Assembly: GCA_965249765.1 (NCBI GenBank)
Contig: CBDFMR010000005.1
Coordinates: 1,426,001-1,490,000 of the forward strand
From: CBDFMR01 sp965249765
Lineage (GTDB): Bacteria; Bacteroidota; Bacteroidia; Chitinophagales; Saprospiraceae
DNA length: 64,000 bases
Reading direction: 5' to 3'
Below, piece after piece: positions 17,795 to 27,291 of this stretch (position 1 is the first letter of the stretch; each line of letters opens with the position of its first letter). The notes beneath the pieces were generated by a model, which saw only the letters and a program-made list of their open reading frames with translations, did no database searches and had not been told where the DNA came from. Made by a program: the position numbers and the translations under genes.

Positions 17795-18052
17795 TTATTT
17801 CAATTGTGTAACTTCAATCTTTTCATCATCAACAAATAATCTACAACCAATTTTAAAGAAACCTCCAAGATTGACTTTAATAGTCTTTTTTTCTCCATCA
17901 CTTGTTTTTAAATGTCCAATCAAGTCGGAAGAAAAGAAACTAAACTTTTCATCCTGTAATTTTCCATTAACAAATAAACGCTCGCCGTTAAACCAAGTGT
18001 TTTCAACTCTAATTTCATTTTCGTTATACTTTACAGTCCAAATACTTTTCAT
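17795..18052 (-). CDS. Small hypothetical beta-rich protein
   Basis: These 85 residues have no signal peptide or membrane helix. The pattern is of alternating short strands (IWTVKYNENEIRVENTW, FVNGKLQDEKFSFF, VNLGGFFKIGCRLFVDDEKI), suggesting a small beta-barrel or sandwich. I do not recognise the family. It is the sole gene of its cassette, oriented like the other cassette genes. Confidence 0.6.
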   Translation of the reverse strand: MKSIWTVKYNENEIRVENTWFNGERLFVNGKLQDEKFSFFSSDLIGHLKTSDGEKKTIKVNLGGFFKIGCRLFVDDEKIEVTQLK

Positions 18053-18117
18053 TTGATATTTCTTTTATGTTATTTTCTAATAGTCATTATATAATACTAC
18101 ATCGTCTTTATTTCAAT

Positions 18118-18189
18118 GACACACATCGTCTCGGCTAAATGCAGTAGCCCTGCATAGGGGCTATTGACATTTTAGCCTTTGTTGCAGGC
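18118..18189 (-). repeat. attC-like site
   Basis: ACACACATCG, then a long stem (GGCTAAA-TG-CAGTAGCCC against GGGGCTATTGACATTTTAGCC), then the R-box GTTGCAGGC (18181-18189). That R-box is the exact complement of GCCTGCAAC at 19622-19630. Confidence 0.78.
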
Positions 18190-18194
18190 TGGCT

Positions 18195-19577
18195 TCATTC
18201 TTTAATAAATTTTTTCGTTAGTCTTTCTCCTTTTTCTGCTATAAATTGTAAGTTGTAAATTCCTATTGATAAATTGCTAATTGGAATTTCTATTCTGTTT
18301 TGAGAAAGGTATTCCATCATTTGAATAAATCGTCCATCCATTGAAAATATTTCAACTCTTATTGTATTGGTACCAAGCATATTTTCCTCGAATCCAACTG
18401 TTAATATTTCAGAAGCAGGATTTGGGGATAGAGTCAATTTATCAGAAATTAAAATTACATTCTTAACATTTGTTGATACTGAATCAGAAAGATTTCCAGT
18501 CCACTTATATAGTCCAACATTACTCGTGGGGTTAATTGCTCCACCACCAAACCCAACAGTAGGGGAAATGAATTGCATACAATCCATAGAAGGCGGATTG
18601 GATAACGTTTCCCATGTCATACCTCCGTCCGTTGTCAAAAGCATATTGCTTGATTCTTGGAAGCCATCATTGGTCAAGTATGTATTTTCAGTCCCTTCAA
18701 TAAATTCAATTGCACCAAGTCTTGGGGAAGTGGGGATTGTAATTTCAGTCCATGTTTCGCCACCGTCAGTTGTTCTTGAGGCTTTATTTGGTTGAAATGT
18801 AACCGCAATTCCGTTTAAAGAATTTTCAAAAGCAATAGAAGATATTCCGGGGAAACTTCCAGTTCCTGCAATACCAACATCAAAAGCAATCCATGAATTC
18901 CCTCTATCAATACTTCTAAAAACTCTGCTTGCTCTGGTAACAAACCAAATTGTATCACCTTTTACATCATAAGAATTGTTTCCCGAATACACCCATACAC
19001 CTTCACCTGCAAGTGGAGAAAGTAATTCACTTGGGGGAATTCGATTCCAATTATCCCCTCCATCATTTGTTCTAAAAATCTGAAGAGAATCTATTGACTG
19101 ATTTCCAGTACCTGGGCTTCCAAAGCCAACACCTTCATTCTCATTGAAGAAATGCAATGCTGCAAAAGCGTGACCAGCATCATTAAACTCTCCATTTTGC
19201 TCTACCCATAAATTCCCCCCATCTTCAGTTTTGAGTATTTTAATACGGTCTTGAACCGAGTTTTCAATCATTATAATCCAAGCCATATTAGCATTTAAAG
19301 CATGTATATTTCCTGGATAGTAATTACCAATTGAATCCGGTAAACTTCCCTCTTCCCAACTTATACCTCCATCAGTCGATTTTGTGTATTCATAATTAGC
19401 TATAAAATTGGGGTTTAATGGAACTGCCCAAATAGTGTTTTCATCTACAACTGATAAGCTGAAGTAATCCCTTGGGTTTACGCTTACTCCACTCCCAATG
19501 CTTTCCCATTGAGCAAATAGACTTGAACTGTAAAGAATTAATAGAACCAAAGTTAATGTAAAAGTTTGATTTTTCAT
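18195..19577 (-). CDS. Secreted Asp-box/BNR repeat protein with type IX sorting domain
   Basis: This 460-residue protein has a signal peptide (TFTLTLVLLILYSSSLFAQ) and repeated Asp-box motifs (STDGGISW, TEDGGNLW, TNDGGDNW, TTDGGETW, TTDGGMTW). These form a beta-propeller like Ycf48 or sialidase repeats. The C-terminal 85 residues are a type IX domain (LSPNPASEILTV, VEIFSMDGR, LSIGIYNLQF). It is predicted to be a cell-surface or released protein. It is the only gene of a cassette whose ends match over 9 bases. Confidence 0.87.
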   Translation of the reverse strand: MKNQTFTLTLVLLILYSSSLFAQWESIGSGVSVNPRDYFSLSVVDENTIWAVPLNPNFIANYEYTKSTDGGISWEEGSLPDSIGNYYPGNIHALNANMAWIIMIENSVQDRIKILKTEDGGNLWVEQNGEFNDAGHAFAALHFFNENEGVGFGSPGTGNQSIDSLQIFRTNDGGDNWNRIPPSELLSPLAGEGVWVYSGNNSYDVKGDTIWFVTRASRVFRSIDRGNSWIAFDVGIAGTGSFPGISSIAFENSLNGIAVTFQPNKASRTTDGGETWTEITIPTSPRLGAIEFIEGTENTYLTNDGFQESSNMLLTTDGGMTWETLSNPPSMDCMQFISPTVGFGGGAINPTSNVGLYKWTGNLSDSVSTNVKNVILISDKLTLSPNPASEILTVGFEENMLGTNTIRVEIFSMDGRFIQMMEYLSQNRIEIPISNLSIGIYNLQFIAEKGERLTKKFIKE

Positions 19578-19621
19578 TTTGGTATTTTTTTATTGTAATG
19601 AAATTTGTTTTCTTTTTGCTT

Positions 19622-19685
19622 GCCTGCAACATTCGAATATCAACAACCTCCTATAATCGAGTTGTTGCTATTTCTATTATGTATG
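19622..19685 (-). repeat. attC-like site, one side degenerate
   Basis: R-box GCCTGCAAC (19622-19630) is followed by an inner CAACAA/TTGTTG stem. The second R-box is not recognisable, suggesting decay of the neighbouring cassette. Confidence 0.5.
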
Positions 19686-19689
19686 CATG

Positions 19690-20300
19690 TATAATTTAGC
19701 ATTTTCTATAATTTTATCCAACGGACTCATGACTATTTTGTTATTAATCGAGATGATGTGTGTATAAATTTCAGTAGTCTTTGAAGAGCTCTGACCTAGC
19801 AGGGTTTGTATATATCTTAATAAAAAAGCCAGATAATATCGCGAGATAAAAGCCCTTTCGTATGTTAATAATCAGACGGTACATTCTATTTTGTATTCGA
19901 GTTATTAACATAACAGCTCCTTGTTTACAAAGTGTTAAAAAATATAGTTCATTCACATTTCAAACCTTCGACTTCCACATATAAGTATACAGTAACCATA
20001 ATAGTTATAATCTTTGCAGCTAACATATTATCCTATTGACAAAGTCGATATTTACACTATATCAGATCTAGAATTTATTGAATGACTCATAAGTCTAGTA
20101 GTATTATTACTGCAATTTAGCTATAAGGAATTTAAATTAGAAAAGGGAAAACACCCTTATTTGTTGGGGGGAAACACCCTTTTCTACTTTGATAGTAATG
20201 ACAAAAGTCTTCAATTCATAATAATGCAGCTGCAGTCTTACTCTAGGAGTTATTGATCCTAATAACTATTAAACTAGAGCATTGAGGGGGAAGCCTTCAC
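19690..20300. other. Degenerate intergenic region in the cassette array
   Basis: No intact gene is visible. It holds a perfect 11-bp inverted repeat (TATGTTAATAA at 19861-19871, its complement at 19902-19912), possibly a decayed attC-like hairpin, and AT-rich sequence. Further on are plus-strand remnants of radC and a transposase. Confidence 0.5.
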
Positions 20301-20448
20301 AGGCATGCAATCATCCCTCTGGCAGATTACACCCTTCTGAGTCAGATAAAATATTGACAGAGCAAATCAAACAAGGATCTTCCTTGCTTGACCTAAAGCT
20401 CCTGGAGCATCTCATCATTAACTCAGCAGTTATATAATAGGATATTAT
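20300..20448 (+). pseudogene. radC (JAB/MPN domain) C-terminal fragment
   Basis: The plus strand reads CNHPSGRLHPSES, then DKILTEQIKQGSSLLDLKLLEHLIIN. This matches the conserved NHPSG metal motif and C-terminus of RadC-family proteins. The front of the gene is missing and the end (SAVI stop) is short. RadC-like genes are frequent cargo of mobile elements. It is opposite in orientation to the cassette genes. Confidence 0.7.
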
Positions 20449-20471
20449 AATAAATATGAGTATATTGAGGC

Positions 20472-20585
20472 ATGGAAAAGTTTGATTTGAGAAGAGCTAC
20501 TGAAGCCGAAAAGCAAGCGATAAAAAAGCGAGCCATTGCGATGCACACGAGTAGAAAGAAGAACATTGAAATTACACAGTACTGA
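20472..20585 (+). pseudogene. Possible IS630-type transposase N-terminal remnant
   Basis: A 37-residue frame begins MEKFDLRRATEAEKQAIKKR, resembling the start of IS630-type transposases of Bacteroidota, then stops. Nothing else of the element is recognised. The call rests on a short similarity and is tentative. Confidence 0.4.
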
Positions 20586-20605
20586 AAATCACCGATAGCT
20601 GTTTA

Positions 20606-20675
20606 GCACAACACTACCAAAAATGTCATGGGGTGACCCTGCACCCATAGACATTTGTTGCTAATTGTTGGGCAC
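20606..20675 (-). repeat. attC-like site
   Basis: GCACAAC (20606-20612), a strong stem (AAATGTCATGGGGTG against CACCCATAGACATTT), then GTTGGGCAC (20667-20675). It separates the degenerate region from the Fic cassette. Confidence 0.7.
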
Positions 20676-20680
20676 AGTAT

Positions 20681-21664
20681 TTATTTTTTAATTCGATATG
20701 AAGTTGTTCTTTTGTCCCCTTCTTTAATTATCAATTTACTTTCAACGCCATATTTTAAATCTCTGCTTGCTGTAGCTGTTGATATTTCCTTAAAGATATT
20801 CATATAATCTTTTCTTGTGAAAATATCTTCTCTAAAAACTGAAATAAAATATTCTATTCTATCTTTTGAATTGATCAATCTATTTTGAATCTTCAGCAGT
20901 TCTTCAAGAGATTCATTGATTGCAGTTAGAATGAACTCAATAAATCTTGTGGATTTTCCTTCTTTATCAGATTTCTCTAGAACATCATAATATTCATTTT
21001 GCCGATCTTTTATTATAGTCTCGAAAGGTAAGAACTCGAAAAGAGGGTATGACTTCATTAAGATTAAAGTTTGCCAAAGCCTTCCCATTCTTCCATTACC
21101 ATCCATAAACGGATGAATGAACTCAATTTCATAATGCATTACACAACTTTTGATTAGAATAGGGTCATCTTCATTTTTGAAATAATCAAAAAGTTTTGCC
21201 ATAAGGTAATCAAGATTCTTTGCCGGCGGAGCAATGTGCGATACTTTATCCCCTTTAAAAATTCCTACAGACTTGGTTCTCAATTTACCTGGCAAATCAA
21301 TTAGGCCTTTCATTAATAGTTTATGTGCTTTTAGGAATGATTTTAAGGACTTCGGATCAAATTCGGTAAGTTTGTCATATACTTCGATTGCATTTACAAC
21401 TTCAATAATATCTTTCTTTGGCCCAATTACTCTCTTATTCTCAATAATTGCTGTGATTTGATCTTCTGATAGAGTATTACCTTCAATTTCAAGAGATGCT
21501 TTAATAGTCTTTACTCTATTTCTCTTCCTTAATTCAGGAGATGGCTTATGAAGATGATTGGCATTTACTTCCCCGATCTTCTCAGATATAGAGGTAAGTA
21601 GTTTTAGAATTGAATTCGTTATTTCGTATGGAGGATTCATGATACTATCATTTGATACTATCAC
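20681..21664 (-). CDS. Fic-domain protein (probable AMPylator)
   Basis: This 327-residue protein has the complete Fic active-site motif HPFMDGNGRMGR at 184-195. It also has an N-terminal inhibitory motif of the type S-x-x-x-E-G-N (Ser57, Glu61), so the protein should be self-inhibited (class II Fic). Fic enzymes usually transfer AMP from ATP to a hydroxyl side chain of a target. The C-terminal part is winged-helix-like. It is the only gene of its cassette and begins 32 bases from the attC-like boundary. Confidence 0.9.
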   Translation of the reverse strand: MIVSNDSIMNPPYEITNSILKLLTSISEKIGEVNANHLHKPSPELRKRNRVKTIKASLEIEGNTLSEDQITAIIENKRVIGPKKDIIEVVNAIEVYDKLTEFDPKSLKSFLKAHKLLMKGLIDLPGKLRTKSVGIFKGDKVSHIAPPAKNLDYLMAKLFDYFKNEDDPILIKSCVMHYEIEFIHPFMDGNGRMGRLWQTLILMKSYPLFEFLPFETIIKDRQNEYYDVLEKSDKEGKSTRFIEFILTAINESLEELLKIQNRLINSKDRIEYFISVFREDIFTRKDYMNIFKEISTATASRDLKYGVESKLIIKEGDKRTTSYRIKK

Positions 21665-21689
21665 AAATGTACGATTTCTTTTTGATTGA

Positions 21690-21814
21690 GCCTACCGTCT
21701 CGGCTATGAGTAGTTGCGTGGTTTAGCAATTAACTTAGCAAGTACACACCAAACTGAAAATCCGTGAGGATTTTCAGAAGTAGGCGAGAACAAGCAATTA
21801 CTTATAGCCATTGT
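21690..21814 (-). repeat. attC-like site with long stem, interrupted by paired introns
   Basis: Arms GGCTATGAGTAGTTGC and GCAATTACTTATAGCC enclose a second hairpin (CTGAAAATCC/GGATTTTCAG). The paired introns enter after CCATTGT (to 21814). Confidence 0.65.
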
Positions 21815-22424
21815 GTGTGCCCAGCATGGGCAGCTATGGTGCAAGATAGCTATATATTCTAAAGGGTGAAAGTCCCTTGTGCGCCAGAGTGATATTTGGA
21901 AGTACTAGTAAGCTGCAAGGGCGATAGGGGTGACCCTTAGTCTGAAGGAAGCAGGACTACAAAGGTCAGTCCTAACGAACAGGAACAGGATACAGAGGCT
22001 ATTATAGCTGGGTAAGCAAGCACACCTTTGTAATGCGCTAAGAATACCAAAGGTTATAGTAGTAGATCCAGTAGGTATTGACTGAAAGAATAATGCCCTT
22101 ACCTGGGGAGGTCTTGAATTAGGTTCGGTATTCCTATAGATCAAGAAGTCAGCCGAGGTCATAGTACCAAGAGTAACGAGTGAGGATTTCTAATACCATA
22201 CCCTCTACGGTCTCACAACTGGGGAAGGACTGAACGAAGATCCGTTTGGAAATTCGATATGGAGTACATAAGTAAAGCCATTTCTTAAAGTACAAACTAC
22301 TCTAGAGTGGTGTAAAGAGCACCCTAGATTATGGGACTTCGAACCGCCGTATACGAGACCCGTACGTACGGTGGTGTGAGAGGCGCACCCCATCAACGAC
22401 AGTTGGTGGGGCCGTCTACTCGAC
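21815..22424 (+). mobile_element. ORF-less group II intron (first of a tandem pair, copy 2)
   Basis: Near-identical to 12857-13466: same GTGTGCCC start, domain V and CTACTCGAC end, 610 bases, with few substitutions. Confidence 0.85.
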
Positions 22425-23060
22425 GTGTGCTGTGTAGTTTATTTAAAGATGGAGGTATGCTCTCCGATAAGGGGATACAGGTCCACTTATCAAACAACTT
22501 CTGTAATTTATAAGAGGCAACTTTTATGGATGAAGCGACAGGAGAAAAGGCCGAATTAAATCGGTCATGTATGGATAGGAGAGATGAGCGCAAGCGAACC
22601 TTTCGATGAAGTGGCGAAAAGACCAGTTGTTGTCAAAAATCGGGACATATCGAGGTTTCGATGAAGAGTACAGAAGTTACCTGTTTACGGTCTGTATGAC
22701 AACCGACATTAAGGAGGCATGACTCTTATCTAGGCTTTAGCTGAGAACCACAGGAAGCCTGTTGTAAATGTTAAATGGAAAGCACAATCGGAGAATGTCC
22801 GTTAGGCGATTACAAAAGTTGTAACAGGTGGCGGATCAACTCGTAGTAGTGATGAAACATCTGTAATGGAAGTGAAGCGAAGGGGTTGACATGCTCTGGA
22901 TATTTTCATCTTGACAACCACCGGGCTTTCGTTCGGCTGGAATGAGCAAGTGATATGTCCTACTCTTTATAGAGTGAGTGTGAAGAGCCGTGTGAGTCGA
23001 GAGGTTCACGCACGGTTCTGTGAGAGGTTTGGGGGTGAGATTCCCCCTTACCTACTCGAC
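22425..23060 (+). mobile_element. ORF-less group II intron (second of a tandem pair, copy 2)
   Basis: Near-identical to 13467-14102 (636 bases), beginning GTGTGCTGTG directly at the end of the first intron and ending CTACTCGAC. Confidence 0.85.
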
Positions 23061-23104
23061 GTGTGCTTTTAATCACTTCCGTAAGGCTCTATTAAACTTA
23101 ATAT

Positions 23105-23602
23105 CTATATTTTTTCTGCTTTAAATTTACCTTGGGTAATTTCTATTGTTGTATTATCAATAGCATTAACTCCTGTAAACGAAAAGGTTCCCTTCATATA
23201 AGTAGCATTATTTTCAGATATTGTAACTGTTCCTGATCCCAAAGAATTGTCTGAACCCCAATTACCAAAGGGAGCAACCCGTAAATACACTAAAATAATT
23301 TCACTATCCATAGTAGTAAATGTTCCCGTTGCTGTTGCGGTAGGCAGGAGAAGTTGTATAGCAATATTATCACCACTACCACTTTCTTCAGCTCCTGATA
23401 ATTGATAAGCATCATCTACACCAATCAATGCACCCACGGTCACCTGATTAATAAAGCTGGAAAATTCAACCCCGTCTATTAAAGCAGTCATAAAATAATC
23501 TTCTCCAGTTATGTCTGATGGTTCATCTGAACCACAAGAAGTAAAGAATGAAAAGATGGATACACTGAAAGTTAGAATTAGTAATACTTTTAAAATTTGC
23601 AT
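23105..23602 (-). CDS. Lipoprotein, DUF6252-like
   Basis: This 165-residue protein has a lipoprotein signal (hydrophobic segment, then FTSCGSDEP), so Cys23 is the likely lipidation site. The rest is beta-rich (DYFMTALIDGVEFSS, then AIQLLLPTATATGTF, ending with a TITQGKF-like strand), resembling DUF6252 lipoproteins of Bacteroidota. Function is unknown. It is the only gene in its cassette. Confidence 0.72.
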   Translation of the reverse strand: MQILKVLLILTFSVSIFSFFTSCGSDEPSDITGEDYFMTALIDGVEFSSFINQVTVGALIGVDDAYQLSGAEESGSGDNIAIQLLLPTATATGTFTTMDSEIILVYLRVAPFGNWGSDNSLGSGTVTISENNATYMKGTFSFTGVNAIDNTTIEITQGKFKAEKI

Positions 23603-23674
23603 TTTTATAAAATTTTAATTGATGCCTACTTCCATTTAAAGTCCTTTTTTGGCTTGTTCTGACTTTTAATATTG

Positions 23675-23745
23675 CCCATAACGTTAACGCTAAAAAGCGT
23701 AGCCATCCCGTAGGGGGCTATGCACTATACACATTGTTGTACACA
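23675..23745 (-). repeat. attC-like site
   Basis: CCCATAACG, a stem AGCGTAGCCATCCC/GGGGGCTATGC, then GTTGTACACA (23736-23745), the exact complement of TGTGTACAAC at 24983-24992 at the far end of the cyclase cassette. Confidence 0.8.
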
Positions 23746-23754
23746 GGTTTCTTT

Positions 23755-24972
23755 TTAGGACGGTTCAGTTTCTGATACATCATAAATCATAATAGGCTTT
23801 TTGAATCCTTTAATTTTTGCTCTGATATGCCCAATTGGACTAACCCAATTTGTATTATGCCCGAAAGTGGATTCAGATACCAAAATTTGATTTGGAACGG
23901 TCAGTGATTCAATTCTTGCTGCAATATTTACTGTTTCTCCAACTACCCCATATTTCATGCGTTTTTTTGAACCAATATTTCCAACAATTAATTTACCACT
24001 ATTTATTCCTATTCCCATTTCTAAAGAAGGCAGGTTTTTCCGAGCTAGCATATCATTGATTTTCGGCATTGCCTCCTGCATTTTTCTTGCACATTTAATG
24101 GCTTTCTCAGCACAATTACTAACACGATTAGGTGCGCCAAATACCACAAGAATTCCATCGCCAAGAATCTCATTGATATACCCTTCATGTTTCTGAATTA
24201 TCGTAATCATTTCTTCAAAATATAGATTAAGAATGTCGACAATAACACTTGCCTCATATTTTTCAGACATTGGAGAAAAACCTCTTAAATCACTAATCAA
24301 GATGGTAGCATATCTTTCCTCACCACCTAATTCAGGTTGCTCTCCTTCATTTATATCATCCAATAGTGATTCACTCATGTACCTTCCAAACAACTGTCGG
24401 TGAAACTTATTAGATTTTGACAATTCCTTATTTAAGGATTCTAAATGGTCTTTTGATGCCTGAATTTGGCTTTGAATGCTTCCTAATTTTTGCATGCGAA
24501 TTCGTTCAATTAGGAGTTTCCCGATTGTCTTAAAAATATTCAATTCATCATCATCAAGTTTTCTTGGAACAATATCTGCAATGCAAAGTGCCCCAATATT
24601 GTAGCCAAGAAGGCTAGTAAGAGGGAAGCCTGCATAAAATCTTATTTTTGGATCATTGATTACCATTGGGTTATCAAAAAACCGTTCATCCTTGTGGGTA
24701 TCCTCAACTATTAAAACCTCATCTTGTAAAATAGTATGACCACAAAAAGAGGTTGACCTATCGCTAGTATTAGCACCTATCCCACAAGCACTATGTATTG
24801 TTTGTTTCTTGCTTTCAATAGATGAAACGTAAGCTATTGGTACATTAAGGCATTTCGACAATATCATAACTATTTTATCAAATTGTTCTACCTTATTCGA
24901 ATTCGATAAGTTAAGTGCAATTACGTCTGCAAGCCTTTTATTCTCATTTTTTGGTAATCCTGGTTCTATCAT
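23755..24972 (-). CDS. GAF-domain class III nucleotidyl cyclase
   Basis: This 405-residue protein has a GAF sensor domain (residues 25-165), a short coiled coil (about 165-200) and a C-terminal class III adenylate/guanylate cyclase domain (about 220-395). The two metal-binding aspartates lie in ILISDLRGFS and EILGDGILVVFG. It should make cAMP or cGMP in response to a ligand of the GAF domain. Substrate choice is not certain from sequence. The ATG lies 20 bases from the cassette boundary with no room for its own promoter. Confidence 0.88.
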   Translation of the reverse strand: MIEPGLPKNENKRLADVIALNLSNSNKVEQFDKIVMILSKCLNVPIAYVSSIESKKQTIHSACGIGANTSDRSTSFCGHTILQDEVLIVEDTHKDERFFDNPMVINDPKIRFYAGFPLTSLLGYNIGALCIADIVPRKLDDDELNIFKTIGKLLIERIRMQKLGSIQSQIQASKDHLESLNKELSKSNKFHRQLFGRYMSESLLDDINEGEQPELGGEERYATILISDLRGFSPMSEKYEASVIVDILNLYFEEMITIIQKHEGYINEILGDGILVVFGAPNRVSNCAEKAIKCARKMQEAMPKINDMLARKNLPSLEMGIGINSGKLIVGNIGSKKRMKYGVVGETVNIAARIESLTVPNQILVSESTFGHNTNWVSPIGHIRAKIKGFKKPIMIYDVSETEPS

Positions 24973-24982
24973 TTTTTATAAT

Positions 24983-25047
24983 TGTGTACAACGTTTTGTG
25001 TATGGTGCCGTAGCATCCCGGAGGGTGCTATGCATTATACATACTGT
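24983..25047 (-). repeat. attC-like site interrupted by paired introns
   Basis: TGTGTACAAC, stem TGTATGG..CGTAGCATCCC/GGGTGCTATGC..ATACATA. The second R-box is split after GT (25046-25047); joined to TCTATGC (26292) it reads GTTCTATGC. The hairpin is about nine-tenths identical to the site at 40561-40630. Confidence 0.85.
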
Positions 25048-25655
25048 GTGTGCCCAGCATGGGCAGCTATCGCAAGATAGCTATATATTCTAGAGGGTGA
25101 AAGTCCCTTGTGCGCCAGTTTGACAACTGGAAGCATTAGTAAGCTGCAAGGGCGATAGGGGTGACCCTTAGTCTGAAGGAAGCAGGACTACAAAGGTCAG
25201 TCCTAACGAACAGGAACTGGATACAGAGGCTATTATAGCTGGGTAAGCAAGCACACCTTTGTAATGCCCTAAGAATACCAAAGGTTATAGTAGTAGATCC
25301 AGTAGGTATTGACTGAAAGAATAATGCCCTTACCTGGGGAGGTCTTGAATTAGGTTCGGTATTCCTATAGATCAAGAAGTCAGCCGAGGTCATAGTACCA
25401 AGAGTAACGAGTGAGGATTGCTAATACCATACCCTCTACGGCCTCACAACTGGGGAAGGACTGAACGAAGATCCGTTTGGAAATTCGATATGGAGTACAT
25501 AAGTATAGCCATTTCTTAAAGTACAAACTACTCTAGAGTGGTGTAAAGAGCACCCTAGATTATGGGACTTCGAACCGCCGTATACGAGAACCGTACGTAC
25601 GGTGGTGTGAGAGGCGCACCCCATCAACGACAGTTGGTGGGGCCGTCTACTCGAT
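25048..25655 (+). mobile_element. ORF-less group II intron (first of a tandem pair, copy 3)
   Basis: Near-identical to the first introns of copies 1 and 2, with a 2-base net deletion near the start (608 bases). It ends CTACTCGAT. Confidence 0.85.
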
Positions 25656-26291
25656 GTGTGCTGTGTAGTTTATTTAAAGATGGAGGTAGGCCCTCCGATA
25701 AGGGGATACAGGTCCACTTATCAAACAACTTCTGTAATTTATAAGAGGCAACTTTTATGGATGAAGCGACAGGAGAAAAGGCCGAATTAAATCGGTCATG
25801 TATGGATAGGAGAGATGAGCGCAAGCGAACCTTTCGATGAAGTGGCGAAAAGACCAGTTGTTGTCAAAAATCGGGACATATCGAGGTTTCGATGAAGAGT
25901 ACAGAAGTTACCTGTTTACGGTCTGTATGACAACCGTCATTAAGGAGGCATGACTCCTATCCAGGCTTTAGCTGAGAACCACAGGAAGCCTGTTGTAAAT
26001 GTTAAATGGAAAGCACAATCGGAGAATGTCCGTTAGGCGATTACAAAAGTTGTAACAGGTGGCGGATCAACTCGTAGTAGTGATGAAACATCTGTAATGG
26101 AAGTGGAGCGAAGGGGTTGACATGCTCTGGATATTTTCATCTTGACAACCACTGGGCTTTCGTTCGGCTGGAATGAGCAAGTGATATGTCCTACTCTTTA
26201 TAGAGTGAGTGTGAAGAGCCGTGTGAGTCGAGAGGTTCACGCACGGTTCTGTGAGAGGTTTGGGGGTGAGATTCCCCCTTACCTACTCGAC
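25656..26291 (+). mobile_element. ORF-less group II intron (second of a tandem pair, copy 3)
   Basis: Begins GTGTGCTGTG directly after the first intron, 636 bases, ends CTACTCGAC. The 3' flank TCTATGC restores the attC R-box. Confidence 0.85.
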
Positions 26292-26305
26292 TCTATGCAG
26301 GCATA

Positions 26306-27289
26306 TTAGAATTCTGTATCAATCTTAATTCTTGATAAATCCGCTAATACAATAGCAGTAACAGCTTCGATAACTGGGGGCACTCGTAATGCTATACAAG
26401 TGTCGTGTCTACCTTCAATGAGTAGCTCTTGTATTTCGTTTTTCTCAAAATTAAATGTGTTTTGAGGTAGGCTAATACTAGAGGTTGGTTTTACTGCTAC
26501 TCTAAAAACAAGGTCATTTCCATTAGAAATCCCTCCACTCAAGCCTCCAGCATTATTGGTTTCGGTTTTACCATTGGCTTCCACAATATTGTCATTGTGC
26601 TCTTGTCCCGTCATTTTAGTGGCAGCAAATCCTGCACCAAATTCAATTCCCTTCATTGCTGGGATAGAGAATACAATATGACTCAACATTGCGTGTACTG
26701 ATCCAAAAAAAGGTTCGCCTAAACCTACAGGAATTCCAGTTGTTATGCATTCCACTATTCCACCAATCGAATTCTTGTTTTTTAAAGCTTGTTGTACAGC
26801 TTTTTCAATATTTTTTGATCCTCCTGCTTCTATAAGTTTAGCTGAAATTGTTATATGTGGAATTATTTTTTTTGCAATACTTCCTGCAGCTACTAGTGCC
26901 AAAGTGAGTCTTCCCGAAAAGTAACCGCCACCTCTATAATCATTAAATCCTTTATACTTTTTCATGGCAACAAAATCAGAGTGACCTGGTCTTGGATGTT
27001 TTAAAAGATTAGAATAGTCTTTTGATTTTATATTGTTGTTTGCAAATAAAATAGTAATTGGAGCACCAGTCGTTTTATTATTAAATACACCACTAATTAT
27101 CTGTGGCAAATCATTTTCTATTCTAGGAGTGGTTCCTTTTGCACCACTTTTTCTACGTAATATATCAGACATTAAATCCTCAGCCGAAAGTAAAATGCCT
27201 GGAGGGCAGCCATCTACTGTTATACCAACATTAGAACCATGTGATTCTCCAAATATGCTTACTTTAAATAATCTTCCGAAAGTATTCAT
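26306..27289 (-). CDS. aroC: Chorismate synthase
   Basis: Converts 5-enolpyruvylshikimate-3-phosphate to chorismate using reduced FMN. The 327 residues carry the family signatures GESHGSNVGITVDGCPPG near the start, the HPRPGHSD stretch, and FGAGFAATKMTG. Length is a little short of the usual 350-360 residues but no motif is missing. It is the last gene of the aromatic operon, 2 bases after aroA, and ends 14 bases before the cassette boundary. Confidence 0.95.
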   Translation of the reverse strand: MNTFGRLFKVSIFGESHGSNVGITVDGCPPGILLSAEDLMSDILRRKSGAKGTTPRIENDLPQIISGVFNNKTTGAPITILFANNNIKSKDYSNLLKHPRPGHSDFVAMKKYKGFNDYRGGGYFSGRLTLALVAAGSIAKKIIPHITISAKLIEAGGSKNIEKAVQQALKNKNSIGGIVECITTGIPVGLGEPFFGSVHAMLSHIVFSIPAMKGIEFGAGFAATKMTGQEHNDNIVEANGKTETNNAGGLSGGISNGNDLVFRVAVKPTSSISLPQNTFNFEKNEIQELLIEGRHDTCIALRVPPVIEAVTAIVLADLSRIKIDTEF

Positions 27290-27291
27290 GA

